Source: Leptoclinus maculatus (Eukaryota; Chordata; Actinopteri; Perciformes; Stichaeidae). Taken from it: DNA of 64,000 bases. The position numbers and the translations under genes are program-made. Positions 1 to 48,101 of this stretch are shown here, in pieces. Within the stretch, counting starts at the first letter, position 1. Each line of letters opens with the position of its first letter. The DNA lies in the NCBI GenBank assembly GCA_032191485.1, contig JAVDOI010000019.1, positions 9,405,284 to 9,469,283 of the forward strand, in the 5' to 3' direction. The notes below the pieces were generated by a model. It searched no databases. It saw nothing but the letters and a program-made list of their open reading frames with translations, and was not told the DNA's origin.

Positions 1-34326
<34,326 letters not shown>

Positions 34327-34760
34327 CTCTCAAAGCCAAAGTGTGGAGAGAAGCTGGGATAGAAATGACTGGAATCAGGTCTCCCCCCCCCCACCCCACA
34401 CCTCCTCCTCCTCCCACCCTTCTTCTCTCAAGTCTCTTGTGTTATTGTGCTCTCAATTCAGCCGCTCGGCAGCACAGCGCTCCAGACCGCATTTGTCCCC
34501 GTGACATGCAAAGTGTGTCAAAGTTAGCCATATTCCCTGTGACCCATGGTGTTGGGAGACGGGTCGGGAGGTGCTGGGAGGTGACGCTATAGCCGGGTTC
34601 GGCTCGGATCTGTGCGCATTTCTTCGCTGCGGTGTGCGCATCTCTCCGCCTTGGCAGTGGAGAGAGCGGAGCGGGGAGACGCATGTGGTTTTCTGGGAAG
34701 GCTGAGCATGCGCAATGGGAGCTGCGCTGGAGGGGGGAAAAAAGGTGGTGCCTGAAATAA
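34327..34760 (-). promoter_or_regulatory. tmtc2: tmtc2 5' UTR and proximal promoter region
   Basis: The stretch just upstream of the tmtc2 start codon is richer in G, C and CpG than the AT-rich DNA on either side. Examples are the CpG words around 34600-34690 and pyrimidine/poly-C tracts at 34380-34420. No TATA box at a convincing distance was seen, which suits a CpG-type promoter. The exact transcription start cannot be fixed from sequence. Confidence 0.45.
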
Positions 34761-35459
34761 GTGATTGTGTTTTTGTGCATTACTGGTGGACTAGAATAAT
34801 GATCAACCGTGTACAGGGAGTCACGAATGGAAATATATATCAGAAGTCCAACGTTGTATGTGTATTTACTTTAGTGTTACTCAATAGATAATGTTACCTT
34901 TAGGGTTTATTTTATTTTAAACTGGGACATATAACAAAAATACATTAGCATGAACAAAAGTACCACTTTATACTAACCTTGACTTTAAGTTCTGAATTGT
35001 TATCATTTGCACATTTTTAAAATGAAAAAAATTACGGGAACACAAATTTAAAGTAACAAAGCCTAAACCTGAATCACTACCACAACTGAGATAATCTACA
35101 ATTATACTCATCGTGATAACGTCCAAAATACATAGATTATGACAGAAAAAATGCATAAAACATATTTTTTTATGTTTTTCAGGACTTGTAGGATGCAATT
35201 TAGACCTAATTAATCCCATGTAGGACCCATATCTGGACCTCTCTGCTAGTAAAATGAAGATTACATGATTGTCCGGACGAGAAATAAACTGGATGATTTC
35301 CCATTCTGAATTGTGACTTTAGAAAACATTAATAGGAATCTGACAACATTTGTAATGCCCTGCTAAACAGCTGAGATGGGGCTGCTGCCATATTTATCAC
35401 CTCATCTCATTCTAACCCCAAATAGAAAATATTGATTAATTTGCTATACACCAACCCCA

Positions 35460-35477
35460 CCCCCCCCCCCCCCCCCC
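35460..35477. repeat. Poly-C tract, 18 bp
   Basis: Homopolymer C run preceded by CCCCA, in the intergenic region upstream of tmtc2. Length is likely uncertain in any assembly. Confidence 0.9.
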
Positions 35478-36422
35478 AAGCCTCCCTATGGAGAGGCTAA
35501 ACTGGGATAGCGGGTGTGATCGATGAACTGTTGTACCTCACCCTATGGTGAGAACGCATCTGGGCGTCAGTTTGGAAGCATGCAGCCCGGTCCCGCTGAC
35601 TACCAGCTGGACCGACGCCTGGCCCTCAGTCGGGGCTCCGAGCAAAGAAATCCAGTGGAGGGAGGAAAACAGATGGCTGGAGAGGGGCTTGTTAGAGCGC
35701 AAGGGCATCCGCCGGTGATGGGTGAGCCAGTGACGGGGCGAGAGCAGTCATTTGTAACAGGGGCACCCGGAGACCCTGATGCTGAAAAAGACTTGACCTT
35801 GACCTCATGGAACCTGTTGGACAGGCCTCTGTGTTTTTGTACCTGAGACGTATGCTCTTCTGTAGCATTCATCGGCGTCCAGCTGTAACGAATGACAGCC
35901 TTTGTTTGGGTTGTTGGAAGACACTCAGTCCTTTTTGTCACGCCGCACGCAACCTTATGATACAGCCTTCTCCTTGTCGGTTTAGTCAGATTAGCGCAGT
36001 TGTACACCAACATTGTCACAACATGAACCCAAACAAACCCACAGGCAAACACAAAGCAAGACGCACGACTCGGCCCCGTGGGGGACAAAGGGGTGCTGCG
36101 TCTTGCAGTCGGCACGAGTGATTAAGGGATTAGCTAAGGAAACGAGGGAAACATCCTCCTGTAGAGAGTATAAACAGACCCAGGGCAAAACAAACACATT
36201 TAGAGAAGAAGTGTTTACTTCGTCTGACTGGGTACCTGCAACGTCCTCACCTTGGAATATATTGCTGCTCTTTAGGTGTAAACAGGCAAGAGTCCTGAAT
36301 AAAACATCCTTTTTTGGGCTTTCAGATGGCGAAGTCTGAGGGGGCAGAGCTGAGGGCTGCTGGTGAATCATTGGGAGTATTTACATTTATTGATGAATGT
36401 ATTTTTCTTCTTTCTCTTTCTT

Positions 36423-36556
36423 TGTTTCATGCTAAGCTAAGCCAATAGGCTGCTGGCTGCAGCTTCGTATTTAACGCACACACGAGTGGTATGAAACCTG
36501 TGATGCATCTCTTGTCATGAAAGCATACTTCCCAAAATGTCAAATTACTCCCTTAA
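36423..36556 (-). repeat. Interspersed teleost repeat, copy 3 (fragment)
   Basis: Shares GCTAAGCTAAGCCA and TCCCAAAATGTCAAATTACT with copies 1 and 2, in the orientation of copy 1. The middle is shortened. It lies between tmtc2 and mettl25. Confidence 0.55.
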
Positions 36557-39500
36557 GCATCGTTAAGCATCGTGCAATGGTTATTATACAGAAATGCATA
36601 ACGTCATGTTTTTTTTTGTGATACAAGATAACATACACGTGCAATTTAAGAGACAAAACTGATCAACAGGATAGTCTCGAACAACAAACCGTATTTCCAT
36701 CAACCCCGTTAATGATTTCCTCTCCCCTTTAAGCTATTCGGAGCGAGTAATGGTCATTTTCCTGTGCTATTTACTCCGGAAAAACTGGTCCTTCACCCCA
36801 GCAGATAAACATCACGCAGGAAACAGATAATCACAACTGTAAAGACCGGGGCCGGGGCCCTGCCCTATAACAGAAATAGCGCTTCCATGGTATTAATATC
36901 AACATTGACCGTCGACATAAAATCAGGAGACATCACACACCAAATCAAATCCACCATGAGTCAGCTCCTCGTTCTGCTCAGGAAGATCAGAAATATAACA
37001 GTGTGGAATAAGAGGGGTGCGCTTGATGGACTGTTTGGCACTGAATTAAGAAGGATACTCAGTTGTATTGTAATTTTACTGTCACGCCACACCGATGATG
37101 GACTGTGAAACGGCTTGAATCTCAGTTAAAAGGGTCAGTGGATTGCATTGTTTCAGAAAAGACAGACTGTGAAAATGAAATAAAACAAAAAGAGATCAAA
37201 TAAAACACCATATAAACATAAAATGCAACATCTGATATGCTATTTTATATTGCTCATGTGTGCAATAAATGTGATTTTGGAGACTGAAGCTGCTTCAGAG
37301 GGGGAATAAAAGAGGAGGGATGCTAAACCTGACTGGTTCAATTAGAGGCTTTCCTATTGATGCTACGCTTCCTGAGTTCAGTGATACTGTAAAACATATC
37401 CAATGTATACAACTTAAAGCATTGTCTTACCTCAGGAAACCATTTAAACCCTTTTGGCAATAAAGGACAGTACAAACACTGAGTTTACTCTACATGACAG
37501 GAACATCGGCGCGGTGCTCCGCTTCAGTTTCTTTCTGTCACATCCACTAAACATTGCAGGTTGTGCAAACATGATGTAAATTCTGCAGGGATTGTATTTT
37601 ACAGTATGTACGGTAATGTCAGTAGCCCCTAAATCACAGCTCACTGAAGACATTTACAGATTCTGGGTTTATATTCTTCAAACATTCGATTTCGGTTAAA
37701 TACAATCAAAGCCAGTTGTAATCATGTAAATCATATTAATAAGACAGGGGGAAATGAAGTGTTGCATTTGTTTTGCAGCTTGAAGCCGTGGAATAGGAGA
37801 ACTACTTTCTACAAGCCACACTTTAACAGTCTTTCTAGTTTTCTCTGACTGTTTTCTATGACTTGCCAGATGTTTTAGATTGATCTAATTTGATATTTAT
37901 CTGGATAACATGGGCAAGATTAATGGAAAATATGAATCAGAGGGACAAACATTGTTATTGGATGATACGCGATGCCTGGGTTTCACATTGAAAACAGTGT
38001 GTTTCCTGAGGCTCTGAGTCAAACGTTTGACACGCCTGTTTACGCGTCCACAGATAAAACCCTGACAGGTGTGAAATGCAATTTTTTTTGTTGTAAATGT
38101 AGCTCTCTAGGTATTACATCTGTAGTGACTGGAGGTGATAACAGCAGATTTTAATCTATAACGAGTCATGTGTGTCCAGCTCGACATCCTGCCAAATCCC
38201 CTCTTTCTCACAAGCAGGGCATCTGGCAGAGATGTGTAGTCAGTTTGTGACTGAAGGGGGCATGTTGACGGCAGCCAGGGCTACATCCTGGCACTCCTCT
38301 CTCTGATGGCTGTCTGCCCAGGCACGGAAAAACAAAAAAAATCCCAGTTTGTGCATGGGGACAGTTAAAACAGGACAACATGATGATCAGATGGAAGACA
38401 TTATGAAGACACATAAGAGAGTGGATGCAGTGATGATGGTTGGGGTGTGCTCGTGATGCTGTTACAGAGCTTTGAACGGCTTTTTCATCGTCACCATTCT
38501 TCCCGACTTTTTACAAATGCTCACTTCATTAAACCCCTTCTTTCTCTCACTCCTTTTCCTCATTTTTCAAGTTTGATGCTGCATAAAGCCTGCCACTTTT
38601 CCTTCCAAATTTTAAATTGATTGAAGCTACTTGTCCCTGCGGACAAAAGCAGTGTTTCCGTGCACCAGATTACCTTTAGAAAACCTCTCGTTTTACTGTA
38701 GCAGGGTCTGACAGTCTGCCCGCTCAGTCCTGGTTCTAGTTCTCCCGGGCCTCCCTTCCCTCCAGCAGGCCCACAAATACGGCCTGGGTCTCCAGCATTA
38801 AAATTAACTATATTTATTGCTTGTATAGGTCATACAGAGGCATCAGGATTGAATTGAAACGGTTTCATAACAAGTTAAAAGTTCCGTGCAGTAACTTTAT
38901 GAGACAGAATAAAGTTTATTCTTTCAATCCAAATCACAACATCCACCACCAGCTGAGAACTTATAGACGTCATTGGATGATGTTTAAAAGCATACAAAGT
39001 GCAAATGTAGGTCCCTTCCTGTTCATGAAGAAGGAGGAAACCCTGGGATGATTTTTCATATCAAAGAGGGGAGCAGGAACTTGAGTCATATCCAAACACC
39101 GCCGTGAGAAACAGTGATCACAGCAAAGGGCCGGAGTCTTTGACGCACTCCCCTCACTTCCCCTCCACTTCCTCTCATTCCTGACTTGCAATGAAAATTC
39201 ATCTGAGGTGGGATTGCCTTGCATGATCCCCCCCCTATGCCGACTATTCTTTTCCAACAAGTTTGTTTGTGCGTATTGGAAGCAGGCCTTTTTATCATAA
39301 CATTGTTCTTGTCTTCTATGTGGGCACATGAAAGAGGACTATGCCTGGGTGTGTTTTACACATACATATATGTGGGCAAACATGCGTGCAAGCATCAAGG
39401 ACGGGGCAGGTCGACAGGACATGACTCACTCAGCCACAACAAAACCCGGCAACGTTTGTATCCCAAAACAAACCTCCTCTCACGTCTTGAAGTGCTTGCA

Positions 39501-40834
39501 TTCGAGTCAGTCTGGTTTGGCCGCTACAGCGGGCTGTCAGTGTGAAACTCTGTGCCGCATCCAAACATGGTCCAGACGCAGCGGAGAGCCTCACCATCTG
39601 TCTTTACCGAGGTAAAAAAAAAAAGAATAAAGCTCTGGGACGTGGTGTCACCGCGGCAACGCTGACAGAACCTACGGATGGCCTACAGATGTGCAGGCTG
39701 CTGCAGCTGCAGTGACAAATAATAGAAGCAGTGGAAGGTGTGATATGAGGAAGTGCTTTTCCACGAGCACAGCACAGTGGGACCATTGTTTCAGGCTATT
39801 TTTGTCTCCGTAATTTCAAAAATAAAAAAGGATGTTCCTACAGAGCTTTAATCAACACTGCTCACATGCACAGCAGCTATGAACATTGCTGACTCGGTGA
39901 TGGATAATGAGAAAGACACACGGGGCACAATATGACAGAATGAATAGGAAAGAGTGTCAGACACAGACCTGTTAGATGAACTCAAGTACCCCTTCATTGA
40001 TGCGTTTCCACCATTTATCGATACGTTTTAGCTCACTATTTCATCCATTTATCAAATACTTAAACACGATAATATTTCAACACTACATACAACCATATCT
40101 TGTTACTTTTAGACATTACCTTTGGCTACAATATTCCAACAACATATCTTTAACTTTAGCGAGGAAGTTTTCTATTTCAGCCATTTATCCATTTGAACAA
40201 AGGGACGTTTACAGTCTCAAATGGTACAGAGGTGAGCTGTATCCGTGTGTCAGAGTACCTGTAGGCAAATTATAAGAATGTGTCTCTTGAGGTATTTCAA
40301 ATAGCATTTCTAAACTTGTAAATTAGGTTAATAACAATCACACAGAATGATGTTTTTTGGTGCCCTAAAGGCTCCATTTCCTTCTCTACCTTGTGCCTGC
40401 TTTCTATCAGCTTTAGTGTGACTGCCACGACCATAATTCATGTCTGTACTCAAGACTATAACATTTGTTATCAAACATGTAAGGAGAGAGTGATTTATTA
40501 AATGAGCACGCACAAAGCAAAACAGAAGTAAAACGGGGTCAAGGGCGCCCCTTGCCCCGTCTATCGTTTCCCCGACTTCCTCTGGTTTGGGAGCCTAGAA
40601 ATGGGGTTTCCAGACCTGTCAACAGAGGGGATCTGAGCCTCCCTAAATCCCACAATGCCCCTGGCTCCCCGAACGGTCCTTAAAAACAAGTGTTTTTTCT
40701 CAAGACTCACAAAACACAAAGACAAATCAATCCAAATCCAATCAAACGGGACTGACAGTTTTTCCAGGTGTTTTGAGCATGTGTTTTTATGAAGACGCAC
40801 AGAGTCAAGGACTAAAAGCTAAACATTCTGGAGA

Positions 40835-40840
40835 TTTATT
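40835..40840 (-). terminator. mettl25: Likely mettl25 polyadenylation signal
   Basis: AATAAA on the minus strand, about 240 nt after the mettl25 stop codon. It is the first consensus hexamer at a plausible distance. The cleavage site itself is not visible. Confidence 0.5.
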
Positions 40841-41075
40841 TTTCAGTAAAGTACATAAAACAAAACAAGATGTGGCTGAAAGTGATACAGAGGCCGCATA
40901 AATAAATTGCAAAATGTAGATTAAATCATACATGTAATCAAAACGAGCAGGAGAGAAAACATACATGACACAATCGCTCCAGTTTGCTGATCCAATCATG
41001 TGTAATCATGACCTCTCAAGCAGTGTATTGTAATCACGCGCATGTGTATGTTAATCAACGTGAAATTCTGTCTCC

Positions 41076-41162
41076 CTAACTCTTCAGTCCGACGACAGCG
41101 TAACATCTCGGAGACAGCAGGGGATCAAAGAGCTGCACCAGTGCAGTGAATGATAAATCCTC
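41076..41162 (-). CDS. mettl25: mettl25 last coding exon
   Basis: The exon is 87 nt including TAG at 41078-41076. It encodes EDLSFTALVQLFDPLLSPRC and then YAVVGLKS. The acceptor is CTACAG. The LFDP..SPRCYAV signature matches the C terminus of the family. It is separated from exon 11 by a 2.1-kb intron that contains a teleost repeat. Confidence 0.92.
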   Translation of the reverse strand, partial: EDLSFTALVQLFDPLLSPRCYAVVGLKS

Positions 41163-44100
41163 CTGTAGGACACACGGAAACACAATAGAACGGAATAAAA
41201 AACACATGGTTATAAAAATCTAGATTCTCCTCCCAGTTTGGCTTTGTGACCCCCCCCTTGGCATCCTCTGCTGTGTGATGTTCTCCCTATTAAAGAGGTC
41301 TCTATTGAACCCCCCCCGAGAAGAAACATCTGTACAAATATTGTGTCAGGTGGACCCCTGTTCATGTGTGAAACACGTTGGTCTTCCTTGGTGGCTATCT
41401 GTGCAGTAATAGGTCATTTTGGAAACGAAACAGGCCGAAGTCATCAGCCACACTAGCGGCTTTTGCTGCATCCATTAAATGACGGCAGAATGGAAAGAAT
41501 GGGAAAACCTCCCATTAATCTTCTAATTGAATTAGTCTTCACGTTAAATTCTATTTTGATCTAACTGCAAAAGCTGCAACTGGTTTTCTCATGAAAAAAA
41601 AAGGTAGAATGTTTACCATGTTACCAATCTTGGTTTAGCAAGTTAGCATGCTAACATTTGAGTTAGCGTGCTAACATTTGAGTTAGCACTACTGATGATG
41701 GCGCTATATGGAAAGAAGGGATCACCACAGTGAGTTATACGATTCATCCTCTGGGAACCACGAATGTCTGTGCAGTGGCACATCTATCCAATAGCTGTCG
41801 AGACATTTCACTCTAAAGCACAAATGTCAACTTCATGGTGGTGCGAAATTAAAAGTCAGGGGACCCCGAACGGCCGTAAGATTCATCCTCTGGGGACAAT
41901 GAATGCCTGTGCGAAATACCATAGCAATCCGTCAAATAGTTGTTGAGATATTTCTGGACCACAGTGCTAGAAACAGCACACACACACACAACACTATTTT
42001 CCTTGATTGTTTGAGGAATAAAACTCTTTGGATTTATTGCTAACACACACGATCACCAACGCATATTTCATCCGACATTTCTTGGTCCTTTGACCTTTCA
42101 GCGGACATCGCGTCACAGCGTACACGTTGCTTTAACAAGTGCATCGTTGTTTGACTATCGACACCGGAGCAAGGACTCTATGGAAACCTACACAAAGCTA
42201 CAGTATGTTTCTGAGGAATAATCACAACTCACGCTTATCATCACATGGATCATATTCACATCCATTCATCACCTCCTCTGCTTCCTCCTCCGGGGAGGTC
42301 GCTCAAAGCTGACCAGCGCTCTCGACGTGATATAGTTTGATTGCAGGACCCTATTAAGGAAGTCCATCTGACACACAGTCACGCATGCAATCACGACTTC
42401 AAAAAGCTCTCGGCTTCAACACATCCCATCAGACGGACTCGGGCTGAAGATTATAGCATGTTGTGTTTGGCTGCAGAAGCATGAAACGTCAAATTGCGGG
42501 CTGGCTTTCATTTAGTCGACACCTATATTATTGTCAGAGATCTCAGCTGAGATTTCTGCGTCTTTGCTTTCATCATACGGGAAGCCAATTTAAAATCCCA
42601 ATCAACGAGCTGATTATAAAGAAGAGTCCAGCTGGGACGGGAGGAAGAGTGAGCCCTGTGTGTCACACGGCTGCTGGTGAAATTAAGTTATGAACGCAGT
42701 TTTTAGTTTTTTTTGTTTCTAGTTTGTTAAATTTCTATTTGGTTTCAAAGAGGTTTTTGAGACATGTATTTATGAAATATATGAAATTATTCATTGATTT
42801 ATTTTAGAGATAGAGATGAGAGTATCTTTGGGTTTTGTAGACATCAGCACGGCCTCTGGGAGCTTATAATGGTCTGTTTTACTAGTTGCTGACATTTTAT
42901 AAACCAAACAATTTATCTACTAATTTAGAAAATATACTGTAGATTTCCTTACACATAATAAAGTAAAAGATTTTAAGTATTTTTAAGTCAGTTTAGAATC
43001 TTTTTTTATTCCTGCTCTATATGCTTTTTCTAATATATAATCATGAACTAACCACTACAGTTGTCAGAACATAGAAATAAATTCAGTTGGCGCTGTATTT
43101 CTATTTCTACATCTACATAATCTCTCTGCTTTGTGTCTTTTCAGTATGACCTCACATCGTGGGAGCAGAGCCACGCCTCCAAAATGAATTCAGATTATCT
43201 TTGCGATGAACGACTGATGAGCGTGTGAAATGACCTTACCTGCTCTTTCAGGTAGCAGAGGCGATCCAGCAGAATCAGACCTTCGATACAGGGAGCCAGG
43301 GTCACCTTCAACTGCACAAAGATGACGACATGAGATGATTTTAAATATATATTTGTTTATTTCATTTCATATCAGTGCTTTTTCTGATGCTAAATTGCTT
43401 GTAGGCTATCCCTTTCCAGCTACTCCCAATACTGACTCTACATGCTAAAACACACCATGACCAGTGTCTTCCCACTAGCTGGTGGGCGATCCCCAAAAAA
43501 ACATTTCACTGCTTTGTGTCATGACAGAAAATTGGTATGTTGGTTGACACTTCAATTAGTGGTCTGGGCTGCTTTTCTTCCCATTCTGTACAACCATTCC
43601 CAGCAGACTACGGTGATCTCACTTAATGCTCTGCAATTTATTGGCATTAAACATCTCATTTTACAGGAATGAAACATGTGTTCAGCTAAATCATTACCGA
43701 GGACTCACCATATTAAAGGCATGCATCTCGCCCATCCGTGGTCTGTACGTGTCGTGGTAATCCTGGACGTCACCGTCGGAGAGCTGACGAGAAGGAGAGC
43801 ATCGTGCGTGAGAGTCCGGACTTTAATGAATGAAAGTGAAACTGAATACGACGGCATACATCCCGGTCCCTAAACACCAACGAGGAAACATTTTCCCTCT
43901 AATTCTTGCCAAAACGAAGACCGCCACGGTTCGTTTCCGGGAGGCCTTGTTTGTAAGACGACTGCGATATTCTGGGCCTCACCTTCGAGTCGTCCAGTTC
44001 CAGCCTGCGTAGAGCTCGGCGGACGTAGTCCACGAAGGATTTAGCCTTGGAGTAGACATTCCCAACTCGCTTCTCACTGCAGAGCAAACACAAAATACAG

Positions 44101-46243
44101 GTCTGAACGTCTCATTCCTGCCCGGTGACACAAACACTGTTTAACAAAACAGTTAAGACACTAAAAGGACTCGACTGTTGATGAATAGGTGGTGCTTACA
44201 GAGACGTAATGGTTATTCAACCCTGATCTGGTGTTAGTCATTAAAGAGAAGGTCACGGAGCGCGGGGAGGGGGGGTCAATGCTTGGGGTCTTTCAAGGCG
44301 TTAGTTAAGAGCTAATGGAAATCTGCAGAGTTTACTTCTTATAGCTCAGTTTATCTAATTAGAGGAGAGCGATGGTGGTAATCTACTCAGGATCTGGACC
44401 TCATTAGGGATGCAAAATAACAGCAAATGACCGCAGAGTTTATGGGACAAACCAGCAGGTTTTGAGTTGTGAGCGCCAGCACATACTGATGTTTGGAAAG
44501 TAAAATAATACGAAGTGAACCAAACTGCAGCCTATTCTGCCCTTTCTTCATGTTCCTCAAGCAACTATATGAGCAGAAAAGATCCATTTATACAAATAAA
44601 GAAACTAATCCAGCTTTTTTTTTGTGTCTTTATCCAATAATGTGTTTATTTTTCTTATTCATTATCTATAAACTCTTATGAACGTAGCCGCTGACTGCCG
44701 GCTCGCCTCCTTTTATCATCGTATATATTTGAAATACATTCCTAGAGCCCAAGATGACGTCTACAAAAAGTTTGTTTTGTCCAATTTAAAGTCCGAGACA
44801 CCCAAAGATAATCTATTTAGAATAATACAAACACATCTGAGAAACTGGAGCTCAGCAATTGTTTGTCATTTTTTGCTCGAAATGAATCAATCAACAGCAC
44901 TAAAGTCGATGATGCAAATATCTGCTCTGCTACTATGAATCTGCTCGTTCGTAAACCTAAATAAACCGAACGAAACTAAACCAAAATACTTTCGACTGCC
45001 ACTGAAATGAAGCGAGGAGCTCTCACGTGTTCCTCTGTGTTGACACTGTGGAATAACAGAAAACACTTAAGTGCCGTACACTTGCTGTAATGTTCTTCCA
45101 TTAAAGTGATGCCAGATGCAAACCGCTGGATGATACCTTTTAAAGCAGCTGTAGTGATCCCTCAGAATAACGTGAAGGACGGCTCGGTAAAACAGAGACT
45201 CCATCTGAATCTGCAGGACAGATCAAAGCTCAGCGTGTGTGCACGGAACAGTTGATGAATATTTCTCACACTTTTCCAAGCCTGATGCAAGACTAGCAAG
45301 CAATCAGCCTGCTCTTTGGATTCAGACCCTTTTCGTTTCCCACAAGTAATCAATCTCACCGTGATTGCATTAATATTTATAAACATTCCATATTAATGGA
45401 TGGTGGGATCGTGTATCGGGGGCTTTGGCCCGGAGCTCCCAAATAAACACACTGTAGTCGATCACAGGCTTTAAAACAAAACCAGAATCAACGGTCTGAT
45501 TGTTTGAAGATCTACGGTGAAGATAACGCAGCCTTGAGTGATTGTGAACACCAATGTTTGAAAGAACTTCACAGTAATGACAGTTTGGAGAAAGACATTC
45601 GTGTGCGATGGTGAATATGAATTTATATATTGATTGCAATTAGCACGCATGCTTTACTTACCCCTTGGCCGTGTGAAACTCTCTCCAGTGCCTGTTTTTT
45701 TTGGGAAAATGGAAGAGAAAAACTGAGCTTAAGCAGTAGTCGTGAGGTAAAAAACTGCTTCATGAACATACCCTCGTACAGTAAATTAAAAAAAAGGCCG
45801 TTAACATGTTTATGTGGGAAAGATTCGCGCTGTCGCACAAACTCACCAAACAAGCCGACATCCTGGCGTTTCTGCCGCAGAACCAGGACCGGTCGCGGAG
45901 GTGCTGGCTCAGAGGGAAACCACACATGCTGCGCGAGCACTCTGCGAGGGAACACACAGAGATAATAACTGATGGATCCCTTTTGGTTGATTAAAGGCGG
46001 CTTTTCAAACAACGGCAATCAGGCGGTTTGAATTTTAAATATTTGCAAAGGGAAACTTCAAGAGAGCAGGAGGATTTTACTTCTAATTTATAGTTCCATC
46101 CTCTTCTTTTATGTCTTCGATGCCATGAATTGAAGAATTAAGATAAAACTCATTGCTCCTTAATATTTAGCCTTAAAGAGACCTGTGTTTGCTGTTGTGA
46201 GACGAGCAATAAGCGCCACACATTTTTTAACCGTAGCAGAGCT

Positions 46244-46302
<59 letters not shown>

Positions 46303-46965
46303 TTCCCACTAGGAGGTACTGAATGTGACTACTTGACAGCCTGCCATCCTTTTCATGTCATCTCTAAAAAGGTCAGTGACTGAGGCCAAGCCGCAGTGAA
46401 TCCAGAGGGATGCAGTCAAAAGAGGCAGGAGTAACATGTGCAGCTGCAGCCGGCCGGGCTCTCGCTAACGTGTTAGCTCCCCCCCCCCCCGCACAGACAC
46501 GTGGCTTGCTGACACGGGCCCCTCTGAAGGCAATCGAAGTGGACAAGCCTTTCCTCCGCCTGAAGGGTAGATTACAGTACATACAGAGATCTGTTTATAG
46601 TAGCTAGCCTCATGTTGGCCACAGAGTTCGCATCTGAAGTGGCCTACGTACAAATATTTTCGGATTTGTCCTTGTGGTGCCATCGTACATTTGCAAATAT
46701 TTCGTGAGGAGACACGCTGGCTCCAGAGCTTAAGACGCCAGAATGTACTTAACTTGTTGTGAGTAAACAGCACGACAGACATTGGACTCCACATAAGGTT
46801 CTAAGCGTGGATGACGCAATTAAGTAATCGCTTCATTCCCAAATGATCACGTAAATTAAGCTATAATAAAGCTTTTCAGCTCTTTAGCTCTGTTTTAGTG
46901 TGAGGTAGGCCAACACAGGGGCTGGCCTGCATCCCAGACTGCACTGTAAGGCCAGCAGGGGAGAG

Positions 46966-47014
<49 letters not shown>

Positions 47015-47828
47015 GTGTGTGCGTGCCTTTGTTCACTTCTTTAAGAGATCAAGCTGGAGTTCGGGAAACAAGCGTGGAAAGAAGTGTTTTCAATGAGCCG
47101 TCGTGATATCATTTTTCCGCTCGCTCTTGGCTGATGCCACGACGGGCCCCCGATGACGCGAGGGCCGCAGGTCACGCCGTTAACAGGAGATGACACGACA
47201 CGGTATCGACTGTAGCGAGGGCTCGTTCTCATAGTGAGGCAGAGGCTGCAGTCACGGCACGAGGACGCATGTAGACGACTTCATACCTCGTAAACCGAGC
47301 AGTGAAGGAGTGTGAAAAGAGGACGGTGTCGGTCTATTATCCTGAAGTCCAGGCTAACTAAATAACAGTGAAGTCCTACTAAACCAAGAGCACACAACAC
47401 GCTAGACGTGGAATCGATCACAATTTCAGCAGCCTCAAGCGGCTCTCCTAAATCCGTAAATCCACTCTGATGGCTCAAACGGCGAGTTTCGGAAGCTCAA
47501 ACTCAATCTCCAGAAGCGGGCAGCTTGGCTGAGTCTCCAGACTCTCAGCGGAAAACATTTGACTTGTTTACTGTAAAATGTGACTATAAGTGTTCATGTG
47601 GCTTCGCGTGGGATGGTAATATTTCCTTTTCGGATTTGGGTCAGAGTGATGAAGTGAACGCTGCAGGTGTCCGAGGTTCGAGTTATGGGATGTGTGTGAG
47701 TGAAGAAGACGGAAACCATATGTTCCTTTTAAAAAAAACTGTCTCAGCTTTTCTAACGCACAGAGAGAGACAGACACAGACACACTTATCTGTCCCTGGC
47801 TGTGATCTGCATCCCTGTGTGTCACTGC

Positions 47829-47862
<34 letters not shown>

Positions 47863-48044
47863 TTGGTTACCCTGTCCGGCGGCGGGGTCAAACTCCTCAG
47901 ACAGCAGGTGATAGCAGCAGCCCACGCTGCAGACTGCGGCCAGCTCCGGTTTCGCCGCGAACATCCTCAGGGTGCTGGGAGCCAAGTCGCCGCACGTGTG
48001 CAGGCCGACCATGACCGCATCCTGGAATTTCGGAGAAAGCGTGC

Positions 48045-48101
<57 letters not shown>

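Larger units (their letters stand above)
34761..40834. other. Intergenic DNA between tmtc2 and mettl25
   Basis: About 6 kb without a recognised gene. It holds an 18-base poly-C tract (35460-35477) and a fragment of an interspersed teleost repeat (36423-36556). Overlapping open frames on both strands at 35520-36370 (up to 171 codons) resemble no protein I know and look like a stop-poor GC-richer stretch. An unannotated non-coding transcript cannot be excluded. Confidence 0.55.
45942..47870 (-). other. mettl25 intron 5 (1.9 kb), simple repeats
   Basis: It contains a CA repeat (46246-46300), a 12-base poly-C tract (46479-46490) and an interrupted GT repeat (46969-47024), besides the CA tract next to the exon 5 donor. 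No exon or transposon ends were recognised. Confidence 0.65.

Noticed and set aside
35520..36371. Overlapping open frames of 100-171 codons on both strands between tmtc2 and mettl25
   Set aside because: No recognisable domain, no splice-site or start context, low-complexity composition; both strands are open at once, which fits a stop-poor stretch rather than a gene.
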